A DNA stretch of 64,000 nt from Eubacterium plexicaudatum ASF492 (GTDB lineage: Bacteria; Bacillota; Clostridia; Lachnospirales; Lachnospiraceae), in contig NZ_AQFT02000001.1 in assembly GCF_000364225.2 (NCBI RefSeq), positions 5,878,501 to 5,942,500 on the forward strand, written 5' to 3'. The notes beneath the pieces are model-generated. The model saw only the letters and a list, made by a program, of their open reading frames with translations. It was not told the DNA's origin and did not search any database. Position 1 is the stretch's first letter, and the number at the start of each line of letters is the position of its first letter. The position numbers and the translations under genes are program-made. Shown in pieces: positions 1 to 9,060 of the stretch.

Positions 1-2
1 CC

Positions 3-722
3 GGCAGCCGCATTGCGGTAAATGACGGTTATATACTGACGGTGAAGCCGCAGGGCGTGGAGGTTTCTGGCGGGGATAATCCATATGACACGCAGGCATA
101 TTTGAAAGCGCAGAAGATGGCTGATTCGCTGGCTACGCTGCTACGAAACGCTTGTGGGAATATGCATACGGTAGCATACTCTCAGGAGGAATATGCCAGA
201 TGGAATGAGGGCGTTTCCGATGTGATGGGGTATCTTGGCATAGACGCATCAAAGGATTTTACAGTCAACGGAATGAAGTACAGCAGGAATGAGAATGGCC
301 AGTTTGAATCAAAGGCGAACAGCGAGGCAAAAGCCGCTTATGAAATGCTGACGGCAAATAACAGGACATACACCTATGCGGATGAAAGGACAAGAAACCA
401 GATCGCATACATAAGCAATTATTATCTGGAAAATGCCACAGAAAGTCTGAAAGCGGCATGGCAGAAAACGCTTGAAGAAACGGGAGTGAACCCCTTCCCG
501 CAGGGATTTTCAAGCACGTTGTCACAGCTTGCTATGGAACAGGACTTTGCGACAGGCGGGAATGATGATATTTTCGGCAGCGACCTGGAAAGCAGCATTG
601 CGGCTGTAAAGAAGATCATAGAACGGCTGGAGAACCCATTAGGGGCAGTGACAGAGAAGAATGCAGAATTTATGGAGGATGAAAAGACCTTCTATACGGC
701 ATTATTAAATAACTTGGCTTAA
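3..722 (+). CDS. Uncharacterised protein, 5' end outside window
   Basis: The frame is open from the first bases of the window, so the real start lies upstream and the GTG at 42 is internal. About 239 residues are visible, ending with TAA at 720-722. I do not recognise the family. The visible part is soluble, rich in Asn, Ala and Glu, probably mostly helical, with no membrane segment in view. Two small genes of similar style follow (1303-1929), and the composition resembles the cluster at 12158-15807. Membership in one accessory group of secreted or surface proteins is a guess from that similarity only. Confidence 0.6.
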   Translation, partial: GSRIAVNDGYILTVKPQGVEVSGGDNPYDTQAYLKAQKMADSLATLLRNACGNMHTVAYSQEEYARWNEGVSDVMGYLGIDASKDFTVNGMKYSRNENGQFESKANSEAKAAYEMLTANNRTYTYADERTRNQIAYISNYYLENATESLKAAWQKTLEETGVNPFPQGFSSTLSQLAMEQDFATGGNDDIFGSDLESSIAAVKKIIERLENPLGAVTEKNAEFMEDEKTFYTALLNNLA

Positions 723-829
723 TTCATTCTGGTATAGAAGCACCACACGAAGAAAACCAATAATGCACAAACGATAAGAGGGAATCAAGCGGACGATAGG
801 TACACCTTGCTTGCTTCCCTTGTTACATA

Positions 830-1093
830 TCAGTGCGGGGAGGCGGTTGTCAATGGAAAAGGTGAAATGCCCGAAGGCAGTCTTGGTTCAGGTCCAAATA
901 TGGAATAGCGATCCCGCATCAGGTCATCCACGGGAGACAGATCCAAGGACCAGAACTGCTCCATGATATCCCATGTGGCGGAATCAAAGGAAGTGAGGGC
1001 ATTTGGATAGTATTTACAAAGTTGTTCCAGAAGAAGTTTCTGGTAGGCGGCGTGTCCGCCGATGTTAACAGGTTTCAAAGTGTGCACCTCCAA
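830..1093 (-). pseudogene. Truncated IS transposase, N-terminal fragment
   Basis: About 76 residues look like the N-terminus of a DDE transposase (motifs YQKLLLEQL and MEQFWSLDLSPVDDLM), then the frame runs into unrelated sequence and stops. The start is preceded by a long hairpin at 1123-1167. That hairpin is followed by nearly the same bases as the hairpin in front of the fuller transposase at 21389-22822, so both belong to related insertion sequences. The catalytic part is missing, so the fragment is inactive. The family name is not certain to me. Confidence 0.6.
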
Positions 1094-1122
1094 TCAAGAG
1101 TGAAATTAGTTCTTAATTAAAG

Positions 1123-1167
1123 GGCGCACCTTGAAGAGCTGGCGCATAGGGATCTTCAAGGTGCGCC
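1123..1167. repeat. IS-end hairpin, 15-bp perfect stem
   Basis: GGCGCACCTTGAAGA (1123-1137) pairs with its exact complement at 1153-1167. It is followed by GCACATTTTG and, a few bases on, ATGTCAA. The same downstream words follow a different 15-bp stem at 22890-22930, so stem architecture and flank are conserved while the stem sequence is not. It probably marks the end or 5' leader of an IS. Confidence 0.7.
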
Positions 1168-1302
1168 GCACATTTTGCCCCACATGTCAAGTGATTTTTA
1201 AAAAAAGTGGGGGAATTTATAAAAATGGGGTCTTGGAAGCCGCATAAAATAAGGATTTGAGATTCCGAGAGTCTATCTAAAAACAATGGAGGATTAAAGG
1301 AA

Positions 1303-1647
1303 ATGAATGTTAACGGAATAGGAACAGCAGGATACCCGGTGGCAGGAAAAGCGAAGGTGCGTCAGGCGCAGGACGGCACACAGAGTTTTGACCGGGAGTT
1401 TATGGGAATGGCATCACAGACGCCTCCCTCTTTTATAGGAAAGGTCTGGACGAAAGAAGAACTGATGCAGTCAGTTGATCAGCAGGTGCAGAGCAACCAG
1501 AGCAAGAAAATGTCCGTTTCCGATATGATAAAGGCAACCTGCATAGAGGGGACAAGAGCGAGATTCCGCTTTGCGGGAGAAGATAAAATATACACATTTG
1601 ATGAATACATAAAGGAGCTTGACAAGCGTTCAAAGAATAATGTGTAG
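1303..1647 (+). CDS. Small uncharacterised protein with NGIG N-terminus
   Basis: A 114-residue soluble protein. The start is chosen because AAAGGAA lies directly upstream. It opens with MNVNGIGTAG, closely matching the MKINGIGG start of the FlxA-like protein at 12158, which suggests a shared N-terminal signal or common descent. It has no Cys, signal peptide or membrane helix. The C-terminal part (about residues 70-110, with RARFRFAGEDKIYTFDEYI) looks like a small folded domain. It stops three bases before the next gene, in the same frame (TAG at 1645-1647). The function is unknown. Confidence 0.6.
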   Translation: MNVNGIGTAGYPVAGKAKVRQAQDGTQSFDREFMGMASQTPPSFIGKVWTKEELMQSVDQQVQSNQSKKMSVSDMIKATCIEGTRARFRFAGEDKIYTFDEYIKELDKRSKNNV

Positions 1648-1650
1648 GTA

Positions 1651-1929
1651 ATGGATGTGTCGAAAGTTGATACAGGGGGCAGTGACTATATTGATATGTT
1701 TGCATATTCCAGCCACTTATCGGCAAGCGGGAAATGTCCGGGCGCACAGTCTGCTTTTATCAGGGCAGGGGCAAATCAGCACGGTGCTGACAACAGGACA
1801 CATGATGACCTGTTCGGGATGAAGGACTGGATCAGCGTTTTAAAGGATGCCATGCAGACGCAGTATGATGCCGGGAATCTGAAAGGATATCTTGATTATA
1901 AGCAGTTCTGGGATTTTCTGGATAAGTAG
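1651..1929 (+). CDS. Small uncharacterised protein, coupled to upstream gene
   Basis: A 92-residue ORF starting at ATG 1651, in the same frame as the preceding gene and separated from it only by TAG and one codon. There is no ribosome site of its own, so it is either translated by re-initiation or is the 3' part of one gene split by a stop. It contains GGSDYIDMFAYSSHLSASGKCPG and ends in an aromatic-rich helix (LKGYLDYKQFWDFLDK). I do not recognise the family. Confidence 0.5.
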   Translation: MDVSKVDTGGSDYIDMFAYSSHLSASGKCPGAQSAFIRAGANQHGADNRTHDDLFGMKDWISVLKDAMQTQYDAGNLKGYLDYKQFWDFLDK

Positions 1930-2036
1930 GATTATCAACAAAGTAAATACGTTAAAGGGAATCAACAGGAATATTACTAAAAGAAAAGACGAAGGGATTT
2001 TGCGGGTAGAGAATATATAGAGGGTAGTTTAGAAAT

Positions 2037-2072
2037 AAAGGCGTCTATTGGAAGATACCAATAGATGCCTTT
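2037..2072 (+). terminator. Rho-independent terminator
   Basis: AAAGGCGTCTATTGG pairs with CCAATAGATGCCTTT around a six-base loop, with a single mismatch, and is followed by a T-rich stretch. It closes the gene pair at 1303-1929 and lies between it and the convergent XRE gene. Confidence 0.65.
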
Positions 2073-2142
2073 GCACTTTTAAGACGGTGCATAAATGATG
2101 ATTTTTAGATTTGGATGGCTGTTGCGGATGCGGCAGAGAGTG

Positions 2143-2472
2143 TTATTTCCGCAACAGGCCAAGCAGGTAGCGGATCATAGGTATCAGGTCAGCAGCTTCC
2201 TGTTCCGTGCAGTCTTTTTGCAGGGCCAGGAGTTTCTGAAGGTTTGGGGTTTCTTCTTTGTATGCCGGATCAAAGATTTTGTCGGCTGGTATTTTCAGGT
2301 ATGTAACCAGGGGGTACAGCTTTTCAAATTTGGGGTTTCCCCGTCCGGCTTCGATACCCCGTATGGTGCGTGAGTCAATATTCAGGATTTCGGCAAGTTT
2401 TTCCTGCGAGAGTCCGAGTCCAGTCCGGGCGTCACGCACTGCGGCAGCAAGATTTTGTTTTGCTTCATTCAT
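2143..2472 (-). CDS. XRE-family helix-turn-helix regulator
   Basis: A 109-residue DNA-binding protein. Residues 10-62 form a classic Cro/C1-type helix-turn-helix (RTGLGLSQEKLAEILNID, then SRTIRGIEAGRGNP). The rest is a short helical tail that probably mediates dimerisation. It lies just downstream of the relaxase gene on the same strand, with about 220 bases between them, a usual place for a regulator of a mobilisable element. It may repress the mobilisation genes; the operator was not identified. Confidence 0.85.
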   Translation of the reverse strand: MNEAKQNLAAAVRDARTGLGLSQEKLAEILNIDSRTIRGIEAGRGNPKFEKLYPLVTYLKIPADKIFDPAYKEETPNLQKLLALQKDCTEQEAADLIPMIRYLLGLLRK

Positions 2473-2692
2473 TGTGATTCACCTCGATAGTAGTTTACAA
2501 TACACTTCGGCGGGCGTGAATTACAGCAGAATACAGTTGGAAAGTGAATCAGAATACATGAAAGAGCGATATAAGAAAATACATAACATTAAATATGAAG
2601 AAGGTCTAAATACAGGGACTGCCACACACATAAGGGTGAATCGCAATGGAGGACAAAACCTCGTTGGGATACACCCTTTTTTGATGTCGAAT

Positions 2693-4093
2693 TTAGAGGG
2701 TATTTTGGTTTTTTTCCACTTTTTTGTCAACAGCCGCCTGCTCCGGAGGACGGTCAAGATATTGGTTGAGGTTATCCAGTTTCCGGTTAAGATCAGCGCT
2801 TTCCTTTTCAGCAGTTTTATAAGTTTTCTGTAAAGCCTGCTTTTTGGAATAGAGCGCATTGTAGTCGCTGTGGAGCTTTTCGACATCAAGGTTTTTTGTG
2901 TCAATGCCAAAGCGTTTCAGCATATTTTCAGCGCCGTCATGGAGCAGAAGCTCCGTTTCGTGCTGGCGCAGATATCTGTCCTTATCCTTTGACTTCTGGT
3001 AGCGGATATGGTAGATGCGGTTGGCTTTGTACTGCTCGGCATATTTCAAAACCTGCCCTAAATCTTTTAGCTGATGCTCGGTTTCCACAAGGCTCTCACG
3101 GGCTGTTTTTGCCAGTGTGGACTTGTCGGCGATCTGCTTTTCAAGCTCGGAAATAGAGCCTGCCTGACTGTAACTTGCGGCGGCAATTTTAAGGTTTTGA
3201 ATGTCAGCCCAATGTTTCAGGCCAGGGCTTTCAGCAAACTTATCCTCGGTGGTGTCAATAAGATTTTTCCTTGAATAATCTTTGACAACGGGCTTCTTCC
3301 GGGCAGGGAACGGAACACGCTTTTTATCCTTAGCAAGCACCTTTTCCTCAATGCGCTCCCTGATGCGTTCTTTGGTGTACTCCGTTCCTAAAGACTTTGC
3401 GCTCCCACGGACAAAACGCTCCCTGTCCAGAGGACGGAATGAGATAAATTTATGTGCTTTCTCACCAAAGTCCGCACCTTTGATTTCATAACCTTTTGCC
3501 CGGATCAGTTCAATGCAGTCCTCGTAGGTGGCGGCGTTTTTAATGGCTTCGTCAATGTCGGACTTTAACTGTTCTTTCCATGCGGAACCGCTTTTTCCAG
3601 CCTGCCATTCCCTGTAAGTTTTCCCCCGTTTTTCCCCTGGAGTAATGATGGAAAGTTTATGCTCCCGGCAGAGGTCATCGCTTAGGCTGCGGATGTTGTA
3701 ATAGCTCTTTTTGCAGTCATGGTATTTCACATGATTGATGTTATCGGCGGCGCAGAAAATGATGTGGTTGTGGACGTGCCCTTTATCAATGTGGGTGGTG
3801 ACAACATAAGAGTATTTCCCCTCCAAAAGTTTGTCGGCAAGCTCCACGCCTATCTGGTGGGCTTCCTTATAAGAAACCTCACCGGGAAGAAAAGACTGTA
3901 TCAGGTGATAGGCTTTATTTGGATCGGACTGCCTGGTTTTTGACAGCGCAAATTTGAAATCGTAGGCGGCAGTTTCCGGGCTGTACCCATAAGACGAAAT
4001 CAGTATGCCCTCATCAGTTTTGCTTGAATTACAAATGTAGTCTACTGCTTTATTGACGGTTGCCGTGACAGCATGGATTTTTGTGTATGCCAT
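2693..4093 (-). CDS. Relaxase (MobA/VirD2 family, HUH endonuclease)
   Basis: A 466-residue relaxase that would nick the plasmid or element at oriT and stay bound to the 5' end during transfer. The N-terminus has a conserved Tyr (AVDYICNS, near residue 19) as likely nucleophile. The metal-binding histidines are in THIDKGHVHNHIIF (about residues 100-113). The C-terminal half is a long coiled coil rich in Lys, Glu and Gln. It overlaps mobC by 52 bases, and translation is probably coupled. Length and motifs look intact. A second, beheaded relaxase lies at 19383-20129. Confidence 0.9.
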   Translation of the reverse strand: MAYTKIHAVTATVNKAVDYICNSSKTDEGILISSYGYSPETAAYDFKFALSKTRQSDPNKAYHLIQSFLPGEVSYKEAHQIGVELADKLLEGKYSYVVTTHIDKGHVHNHIIFCAADNINHVKYHDCKKSYYNIRSLSDDLCREHKLSIITPGEKRGKTYREWQAGKSGSAWKEQLKSDIDEAIKNAATYEDCIELIRAKGYEIKGADFGEKAHKFISFRPLDRERFVRGSAKSLGTEYTKERIRERIEEKVLAKDKKRVPFPARKKPVVKDYSRKNLIDTTEDKFAESPGLKHWADIQNLKIAAASYSQAGSISELEKQIADKSTLAKTARESLVETEHQLKDLGQVLKYAEQYKANRIYHIRYQKSKDKDRYLRQHETELLLHDGAENMLKRFGIDTKNLDVEKLHSDYNALYSKKQALQKTYKTAEKESADLNRKLDNLNQYLDRPPEQAAVDKKVEKNQNTL

Positions 4094-4383
4094 ACCTTTT
4101 GCATCAGCTCCTTTACTTTATTTACATCGGCTTTGTATACGTTGCCTGTGGCATTCATGCGCTTTGCAATCTGGTTTAAGTTGTTCCCGATTTTTGCAAG
4201 GGCAGCATTGTATTCCCGAAGCTCTGAGTAGTCAATGTCATAGACATAACCGTACAAAATCAGATGCCGCAGGAAAGAGGACTTGTCTTTCATATTGGAG
4301 GCTTTGCATTTCTGCTCCAGTATGTAAAGTTCATCATCGCTCAGACGCAGGGTAAGGCGGTTTTGGCGTTCTCGGTTCTCCAT
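4042..4383 (-). CDS. mobC: MobC-like relaxosome accessory protein
   Basis: A 113-residue protein that would help the relaxase open and bind oriT. The start at 4383 is chosen because AAAGGAGCTT precedes it; the open frame upstream has no ribosome site. The N-terminus is a ribbon-helix-helix-like region (RLTLRLSDDELYILEQK), followed by the NLNQIAKRMNATG segment typical of the MobC family. The gene overlaps the relaxase start, and the likely oriT lies about 200 bases upstream. It is a complete, ordinary member. Confidence 0.85.
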   Translation of the reverse strand: MENRERQNRLTLRLSDDELYILEQKCKASNMKDKSSFLRHLILYGYVYDIDYSELREYNAALAKIGNNLNQIAKRMNATGNVYKADVNKVKELMQKVWHTQKSMLSRQPSIKQ

Positions 4384-4586
4384 TGTTTGGGAAGCTCCTT
4401 TCGTTAAAAATGCTTTGTTTTTTTGTAATATGCCGTATCCGGCGGGAGGTTTTTTCAAGCGTAAAAATCCAGAAATTCCGCAGAGGTAATTTTGGGATTT
4501 TGTAGCGCAAAGGGGGTCAGGGGGATATGCCCTCTGCAAGCCAATTTTCTCAAGTTTCCGCTTGAAGGAAACTTGGGGAAATTGAA

Positions 4587-4682
4587 GCCTACGGACGTCC
4601 GTAGGCAGTGCTTGCTATTCGTGGCAAATTACCCGTAGGGAATTTGCGTGTTGTGCGAGCTTAGGCGAGCGTCTTACAACAC
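4587..4682. other. Probable oriT with nested inverted repeats
   Basis: Upstream of mobC there is a perfect 20-bp palindrome (GCCTACGGACGTCCGTAGGC, 4587-4606), then GCAAATT..AATTTGC around CCCGTAGGG (4624-4647), then GTGTTGT..ACAACAC (about 4648-4682). Clusters of inverted repeats in front of mobC-relaxase pairs are typical of oriT. The nick site cannot be fixed by eye. Confidence 0.55.
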
Positions 4683-5158
4683 ATATGGGCGTTTCCGCCC
4701 CTGCTTTTGGAAAGCCCTGGGGATATTTGGCTTTTGGGATTGTCCTGGCAAATAAAAAACTGCCACAACCAAAACAGGGCAGAGTTGCCCTGATCCGGCT
4801 CATAGCAGTTTGAGTGTCTGTTGATGAAGTTGTGATTCTATCCACTAAAGATTTTAACAAGCGGCAGGAGGAAAGTCAACAAAAGATAGCAGGAGAAAAA
4901 CAAAAGACGGAGGTATAAAGGCTGTCAAAAGAGTGGGGCAGGAGAGAACCGGAAAACTTTTTAAATTATTTTTTGAATAGGAACGGATTGTTCGGGTTCG
5001 TTTTTTACAATGTGATTGGAGAATTAGCAGAAGGGAGGTGAAGCATGAATACAGTAGACCGCAGGACGGAAATCATTAACATTCTGATTATCCGGCGGCG
5101 TACAACGGCAAGGGAACTGGCGGACGAATTTGGCGTCACTACCCGCACGATACAAAAA

Positions 5159-5166
5159 GATATTCA
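5159..5166. repeat. IS66 target site duplication, left copy
   Basis: GATATTCA directly before the left IS66 end (GTAAGCG). It is repeated exactly at 8845-8852 after the right end. Eight-base duplications are the rule for IS66. Confidence 0.9.
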
Positions 5167-5221
5167 GTAAGCGATGAACAACCTACCGTTCCCCTGATGA
5201 TATGTTTAGGTGTAAAATAGT

Positions 5222-5396
5222 TTATAGCGGCAGCTGAGGCTTGTTTTCAGGTGTTATCGTTTCAACATCAATCAGCCCTGTACAGTGTTCTTTGATAAAA
5301 CTGCTCCATGGAAGAAGTATTTCAACCGCAGCAGGATCATCTTTATGATCGGGCATATACAGCAGCAGGATATAAAGATACTGGAATACATTTAAC
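5222..5396 (-). pseudogene. tnpC: IS66 tnpC, C-terminal piece
   Basis: This minus-strand stretch reads LNVFQYLYILLLYMPDHK, then PWSSFIKEHC, ending in ITPENKPQLPL. That is the normal C-terminal tail of IS66 TnpC. The rest of the gene lies beyond the IS200 insert at 6121-7657. The exact junction base is uncertain by a few bases, because the joined sequence needs two or three bases not visible at either edge. Confidence 0.8.
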
Positions 5397-6121
5397 TGAA
5401 CGTCCATTAAGCCCCCAGCAGAGCTGGGGAGAATAGAGTGAGCAGTAGCGATCCCTAAAGTACCAAAAATAAAACCTCCATGTTATCATAGATTTGGGTC
5501 TAGGCAACCTAATCAACAATAGCAGGAGGTATCCATAATGGATAATCAGATTTTAGCACATACCAAGTATAATTGCACGTATCATATTGTTTTTATTCCG
5601 AAATATCGCCGGAAAGTAATGTATGGGAAGATTGGGAAAGAGGTTGGCGAGATATTGTCCACAGTATGTAAAATCACAGGAGTAAAATTGATAAAAGGCG
5701 GAGTATGTCCAAACCATGTACATCTGTATGTTTCGATTCCGCCCAAGATGAGTATCTCGGAAGTGATGTCAAAATTGAAAGGAAAGAGTGCCCTGATGAT
5801 ATTTGACCGACACCCAGAATACAGGGACAAGTATGGCAGACATTTTTGGGCAAGAGGATATTATGCCGAGACGATTGGGCAAGTGAACGAAGAGACAATC
5901 AAAAAGTACATCGAAGAGCAGGAGGAATGCAGTAGAATGGAAGGATAAAGAGCCTCTTTTAAGAGGCAGCCAAGTACCAGAGGTTAGTGAAATACTGCCT
6001 ATAGGCAGCACCGAAAAAGGGGTTGCTTAGACACCGCCTATAGGCGGTACCGAAAAATGCCCCGGAGGGGTTCATCCAAACCACCGGCAGAGCCGGTGGT
6101 CAAGCCGTATGGCTGTGATTT
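5396..6121 (+). mobile_element. IS200/IS605-type element (tnpA only)
   Basis: A single Y1-transposase gene flanked by subterminal hairpins. The left one is CCCCAGC-AGA-GCTGGGG (5413-5429); the right one is CCACCGGC-AGA-GCCGGTGG (6081-6099). Both have the same AGA loop, as expected for the single-strand hairpins bound by TnpA. There is no tnpB. The borders are inferred from where the interrupted IS66 tnpC resumes. Confidence 0.8.
5538..5948 (+). CDS. tnpA: IS200/IS605 transposase TnpA (Y1 HUH)
   Basis: A 136-residue single-strand transposase that cuts and rejoins the element as single-stranded DNA. The HUH motif is HVHLYVSIP (about residues 60-68). The catalytic Tyr sits in ARGYYAETIG near residue 113. 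Length and motifs are complete. The ribosome site is AGGAGG eight bases before the ATG. It lies between two AGA-loop hairpins that would be its substrates, so the element may still be active. Confidence 0.92.
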   Translation: MDNQILAHTKYNCTYHIVFIPKYRRKVMYGKIGKEVGEILSTVCKITGVKLIKGGVCPNHVHLYVSIPPKMSISEVMSKLKGKSALMIFDRHPEYRDKYGRHFWARGYYAETIGQVNEETIKKYIEEQEECSRMEG

Positions 6122-7657
6122 ATTGGCCTTTGCAGTTTCTATCATGCTGTAAACAAGCGCACCTGCTTTAGCACCCGCAACGGATGTATGGAACAGGGAA
6201 TTTTTCCTTCCGATGGCATAAGATTTTGCACGCCGCTCCGCTGCATTGTTTGACAATTCGCATCTGCCGTCCAACAGATAGCTCTGCAGCGTTTCTCTGT
6301 GGTTTATCGCGTAATTGACAGCTTTTTCCAGCTTGCTGCCGCCGAGCGGCTTTAGTGTTTCGACCCATGCCCAGAACTTTTCCCAGACAGGCGGCTCCTT
6401 TTCCAGGCGTTTTGCTTTCCGCAGGTCCGGTTCCATGCCTTTGAGCCCTTTTTCAATGAAAAAGAGCTTGTTGAAGAACATGAGCCCGATTTCAGCCGGG
6501 ATTATGCTTTTCATTTGTTCCGGGCCTGGAAGCGGGATGTCTTTTACTTCCGTTTCTGAATTTATGTCCAGCAGTTTCAACTGCTTCTGCCGCTCTGTCG
6601 GGAGGGCTTCGTAAAACTTCCTGCGGCAGTGTGCGCAGCACACAGCGAGTATTACATCTTCTACCTTGTTATAGCCGCTGTACCCGTCGCACTGTACGAT
6701 GCCGGAAAATCCATCCAGGAATGCCTTTGGAAAATCCCCGCTGCGCCCCGCCTGGTATTCGTAAAGCACGATCGGCGGCAGGCCATCGCTTCCGCTTAAA
6801 TACAGCCACATATACGAAGTGGATTCTGCGGCCCTCCCTTTTTCACGCAGCACCTGGCATGTGGTTTCATCCGCATGGATGACCCCTCTCTGCAGGAGGA
6901 GTCCATGCAGACGGTCATATACCGGCTGGAAATATTCCAGGGCGCATCTGATATACCAGTTCGCCATGGTCTCACGAGGCAGTTTCAGGCCAAGCTGGGC
7001 CATGCAGGCTTCCTGGCGGTAGTATGGGACACTTGCAAAGCTTTTATCAAACATGACATATGCTACAGCAGACGGCGATGCCGGGCTGTGCGGCAGCAAA
7101 GGCGCAGGCGTTTGCGCCTGTACGATCGTCCCGTCACCGTCCTTACGGCATTCCGGACAGATCAGCTCCTCCTGCATATAACGGACACGTTCCACTTTTG
7201 CCGGGGTTATGCGCAGCTCTGTGCGGACTTCCTTACGCCCGAGCGGCATCATTTCCGCATTGCAGTACGGACAGCGGCGGTCTTTGTCCGGGACAGGTAT
7301 AACGACATCACGGACAGGGATGTCTGCATAGCGTTCATCCCTTGTTGTTTTTTTCTTTTTTGCCCGTGTGTGTTCTTTTACCGTTGTTTTTGAGGCTGGA
7401 TCTTCTGTTTCCACTGCGGCATCGGCCTGGGAGGTTTTTGTTTTTTCGCTTTTTGTTCCGAACAGCTGGCGCTTGAATTCTTCAAGCGTCTCCTCCAGGC
7501 CGGCCTTCAAAAGACGCAGGTCATCCACAAGGGAGCGCAGGTCCGCGATCGTCTGTTCCTGTTCCAGGATGCGTGCATCCTGGGACAGTATATGCGCTTT
7601 CATCTGTTCCACCATTTCTTCCAACAGCCGTGTGTATTCTTCATTATCAGCCGGCAT
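6121..7657 (-). pseudogene. tnpC: IS66 transposase TnpC, N-terminal part, cut by IS200
   Basis: The DDE transposase of IS66. The start at 7657 follows GGAGGGGCGCAT. In order: an N-terminal coiled coil (residues 1-60), a zinc ribbon (CPYC and CPEC), then the catalytic core with HADETT, QCDGYSG and NNAAERRAK holding the acidic residues. The genuine frame ends at IETAKAN. Beyond that, the apparent tail down to 6038 is IS200 sequence read through by chance. The missing C-terminus is at 5222-5396. Confidence 0.88.
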
Positions 7658-7944
7658 ATGCGCCCCTCCGTATTTCTTTCTGCTTATATTATAAATTATA
7701 AAGAAATGCGGGGGTGAAATCAAACCGTCCATAACTGCATGATAGGCAGTTTGACGGATTGGAAAATGGTGAAAAAAACTTCTAAATGCTGTTTTTAAGG
7801 CAGTTTGTCCACAGTATTCCGAGGGCAGGGCAGCGGCATATGCGGACAGCCCGCCCGAAAAAATCCGGCAGCGTGGATAACTTTCAAAAACGGCGCCAGC
7901 CGCCGGAAAATAAATTTTTAAATTTCATCATAATGCACAAAAGG

Positions 7945-8298
7945 TCAGAAATCTTTCCTGCCGGAAGGCTGCACTGCATTCGGCTGGCAGATGGAGAGTC
8001 CTTCCAGAAGCCAGCGCAGCTGCTGGCGGGTGAGCAGCCTGACTTCTTTCGCATCGCGCGGCCACTGGAACTTTCCATTATCCAGCCGTTTCGTGCAGAG
8101 CACAAATCCCGTCTGGTCAAAGTACAGAGCCTTGAGCGTATTTCTTTTTCTGCCGCAGAACAGGTACAGTGCATCTGCATAAGGATCCATCTGGTAAGTG
8201 TCGCGGATAAGGGCCATAAGGCCGTCGAAGCTGCGCCGCATATCCGTGCGCCCGGTGACGATATAAACTTTTGTATCACCGGACAATGCGCCTAACAC
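7945..8298 (-). CDS. tnpB: IS66 accessory protein TnpB
   Basis: A 117-residue TnpB (IS66 Orf2), required with TnpA and TnpC for transposition of this family; its biochemical role is not well defined. Characteristic segments are GRTDMRRSFDGLMALI, DALYLFCGRKRNTLKALYFD and FQWPRD. Its start overlaps the end of tnpA by seven bases, the typical coupling in IS66. It looks complete. Confidence 0.9.
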   Translation of the reverse strand: MLGALSGDTKVYIVTGRTDMRRSFDGLMALIRDTYQMDPYADALYLFCGRKRNTLKALYFDQTGFVLCTKRLDNGKFQWPRDAKEVRLLTRQQLRWLLEGLSICQPNAVQPSGRKDF

Positions 8299-8678
8299 AG
8301 AGATCCCAGCGCCAGAAGCGTATTGCGAATGATGTCTTCTGAAGCGCCTTCTAAGATTTCAACACGGTATCCGGATATCCTGACTGTGACAACAACACGG
8401 GCAGACGGGACCTGCATTGCACCACCGGCGGGATCCTGTGGATAAAGCATCGGATCAGCAGCCATTTCCAGAGGAACCACTTCGTGTTTCTGCCCAGAAG
8501 CAGCTGTCTGTGATCCTGGTATGCCACAGGACTTTTTTCTTAAATCTGCGGCTTTATTATAAAATGTTTTTATGGATATAGAACGTGTCTGGCACCAGTT
8601 TTTGACAGACAGGCCGCTGGCGCGGCACTCCTGGATTAGCTCCAGCCATTCCTGGTCGCTGCGTATTTTCTTTGACAT
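8292..8678 (-). CDS. tnpA: IS66 accessory protein TnpA
   Basis: A 128-residue first ORF of IS66. The N-terminal part is a helix-turn-helix (WLELIQECRASGLSVKNWC, then SIKTFYNKAADLRK) that probably binds the element ends. The C-terminal part carries VRISGYRVEILEGAS. It starts about 165 bases inside the right end of the element, as expected. It looks complete. Confidence 0.88.
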   Translation of the reverse strand: MSKKIRSDQEWLELIQECRASGLSVKNWCQTRSISIKTFYNKAADLRKKSCGIPGSQTAASGQKHEVVPLEMAADPMLYPQDPAGGAMQVPSARVVVTVRISGYRVEILEGASEDIIRNTLLALGSLC

Positions 8679-8844
8679 AGCATCATCTCCTGATAGTTAT
8701 TTTGGAGCTGATAGCAGCAGCGGATGCCAGACAGATGGCTGCCGGACTGCTTGATCAAGAACTGATGTAGATATTCGCTCCAAGTTGCTATCATTATAGG
8801 GCAAAATCCTGTTCTTGTGGGACGGCAGGTTATTCATCGCTTAC

Positions 8845-8852
8845 GATATTCA
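8845..8852. repeat. IS66 target site duplication, right copy
   Basis: GATATTCA directly after the right IS66 end (CGCTTAC), identical to 5159-5166. Reading continues from here in frame into the 3' half of the interrupted HTH gene. Confidence 0.9.
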
Positions 8853-9060
8853 GGCTTTATCTCCCGGATACCCGATTTATACAAAGCAGGGAGGGGATGG
8901 TGGGATTTTTATAGGGGATGATTACAAGCCATATGTGAATACCCTTTCTGCTGACGAGCTAAAAACTCTGCGTGAAATATATGGACAGGCAGAGGGAGCG
9001 CAAAAGAAAATCCTGTTGCAGATCATACATAAATACGGCCCCGATAAACTGGAATTATAA

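Larger units (their letters stand above)
5167..8844. mobile_element. IS66-family element carrying an IS200 insertion
   Basis: The left end GTAAGCGATGAACAACCTAC (from 5167) is matched by its near-complement at the right end (GCAGGTTATTCATCGCTTAC, to 8844), and both are flanked by GATATTCA. It contains the usual three minus-strand genes tnpA, tnpB and tnpC. tnpC is cut by an IS200/IS605 element at about 5396-6121. Removing that insert leaves about 3 kb. It cannot transpose by itself while tnpC is broken. Confidence 0.9.
5045..9060 (+). pseudogene. Small HTH regulator gene split by IS66
   Basis: The 5' part is 5045-5166 (ribosome site AAGGGAGGTG) and the 3' part is 8853-9060. Joined at the duplicated target GATATTCA they give an uninterrupted 109-residue protein. 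It has an N-terminal HTH_11/DeoR-like helix-turn-helix (RTTARELADEFGVTTRTIQK, about residues 23-42) and a C-terminal tail containing YTKQGGDGGIF and LSADELKTLREIYG. Small regulators of this kind are common on mobile elements. As it stands, IS66 cuts the gene after residue 40, leaving a 41-residue stub with only the DNA-binding helices. Confidence 0.85.

Noticed and set aside
4615..4860. Minus-strand ORF of 81 residues near the mobilisation genes
   Set aside because: It runs across the inverted repeats of the oriT-like region, has no ribosome site and resembles no family.
6038..6120. C-terminal tail of the apparent IS66 TnpC reading frame
   Set aside because: These bases belong to the IS200 element. 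The true TnpC C-terminus is found at 5222-5396, so the tail is a chance read-through.
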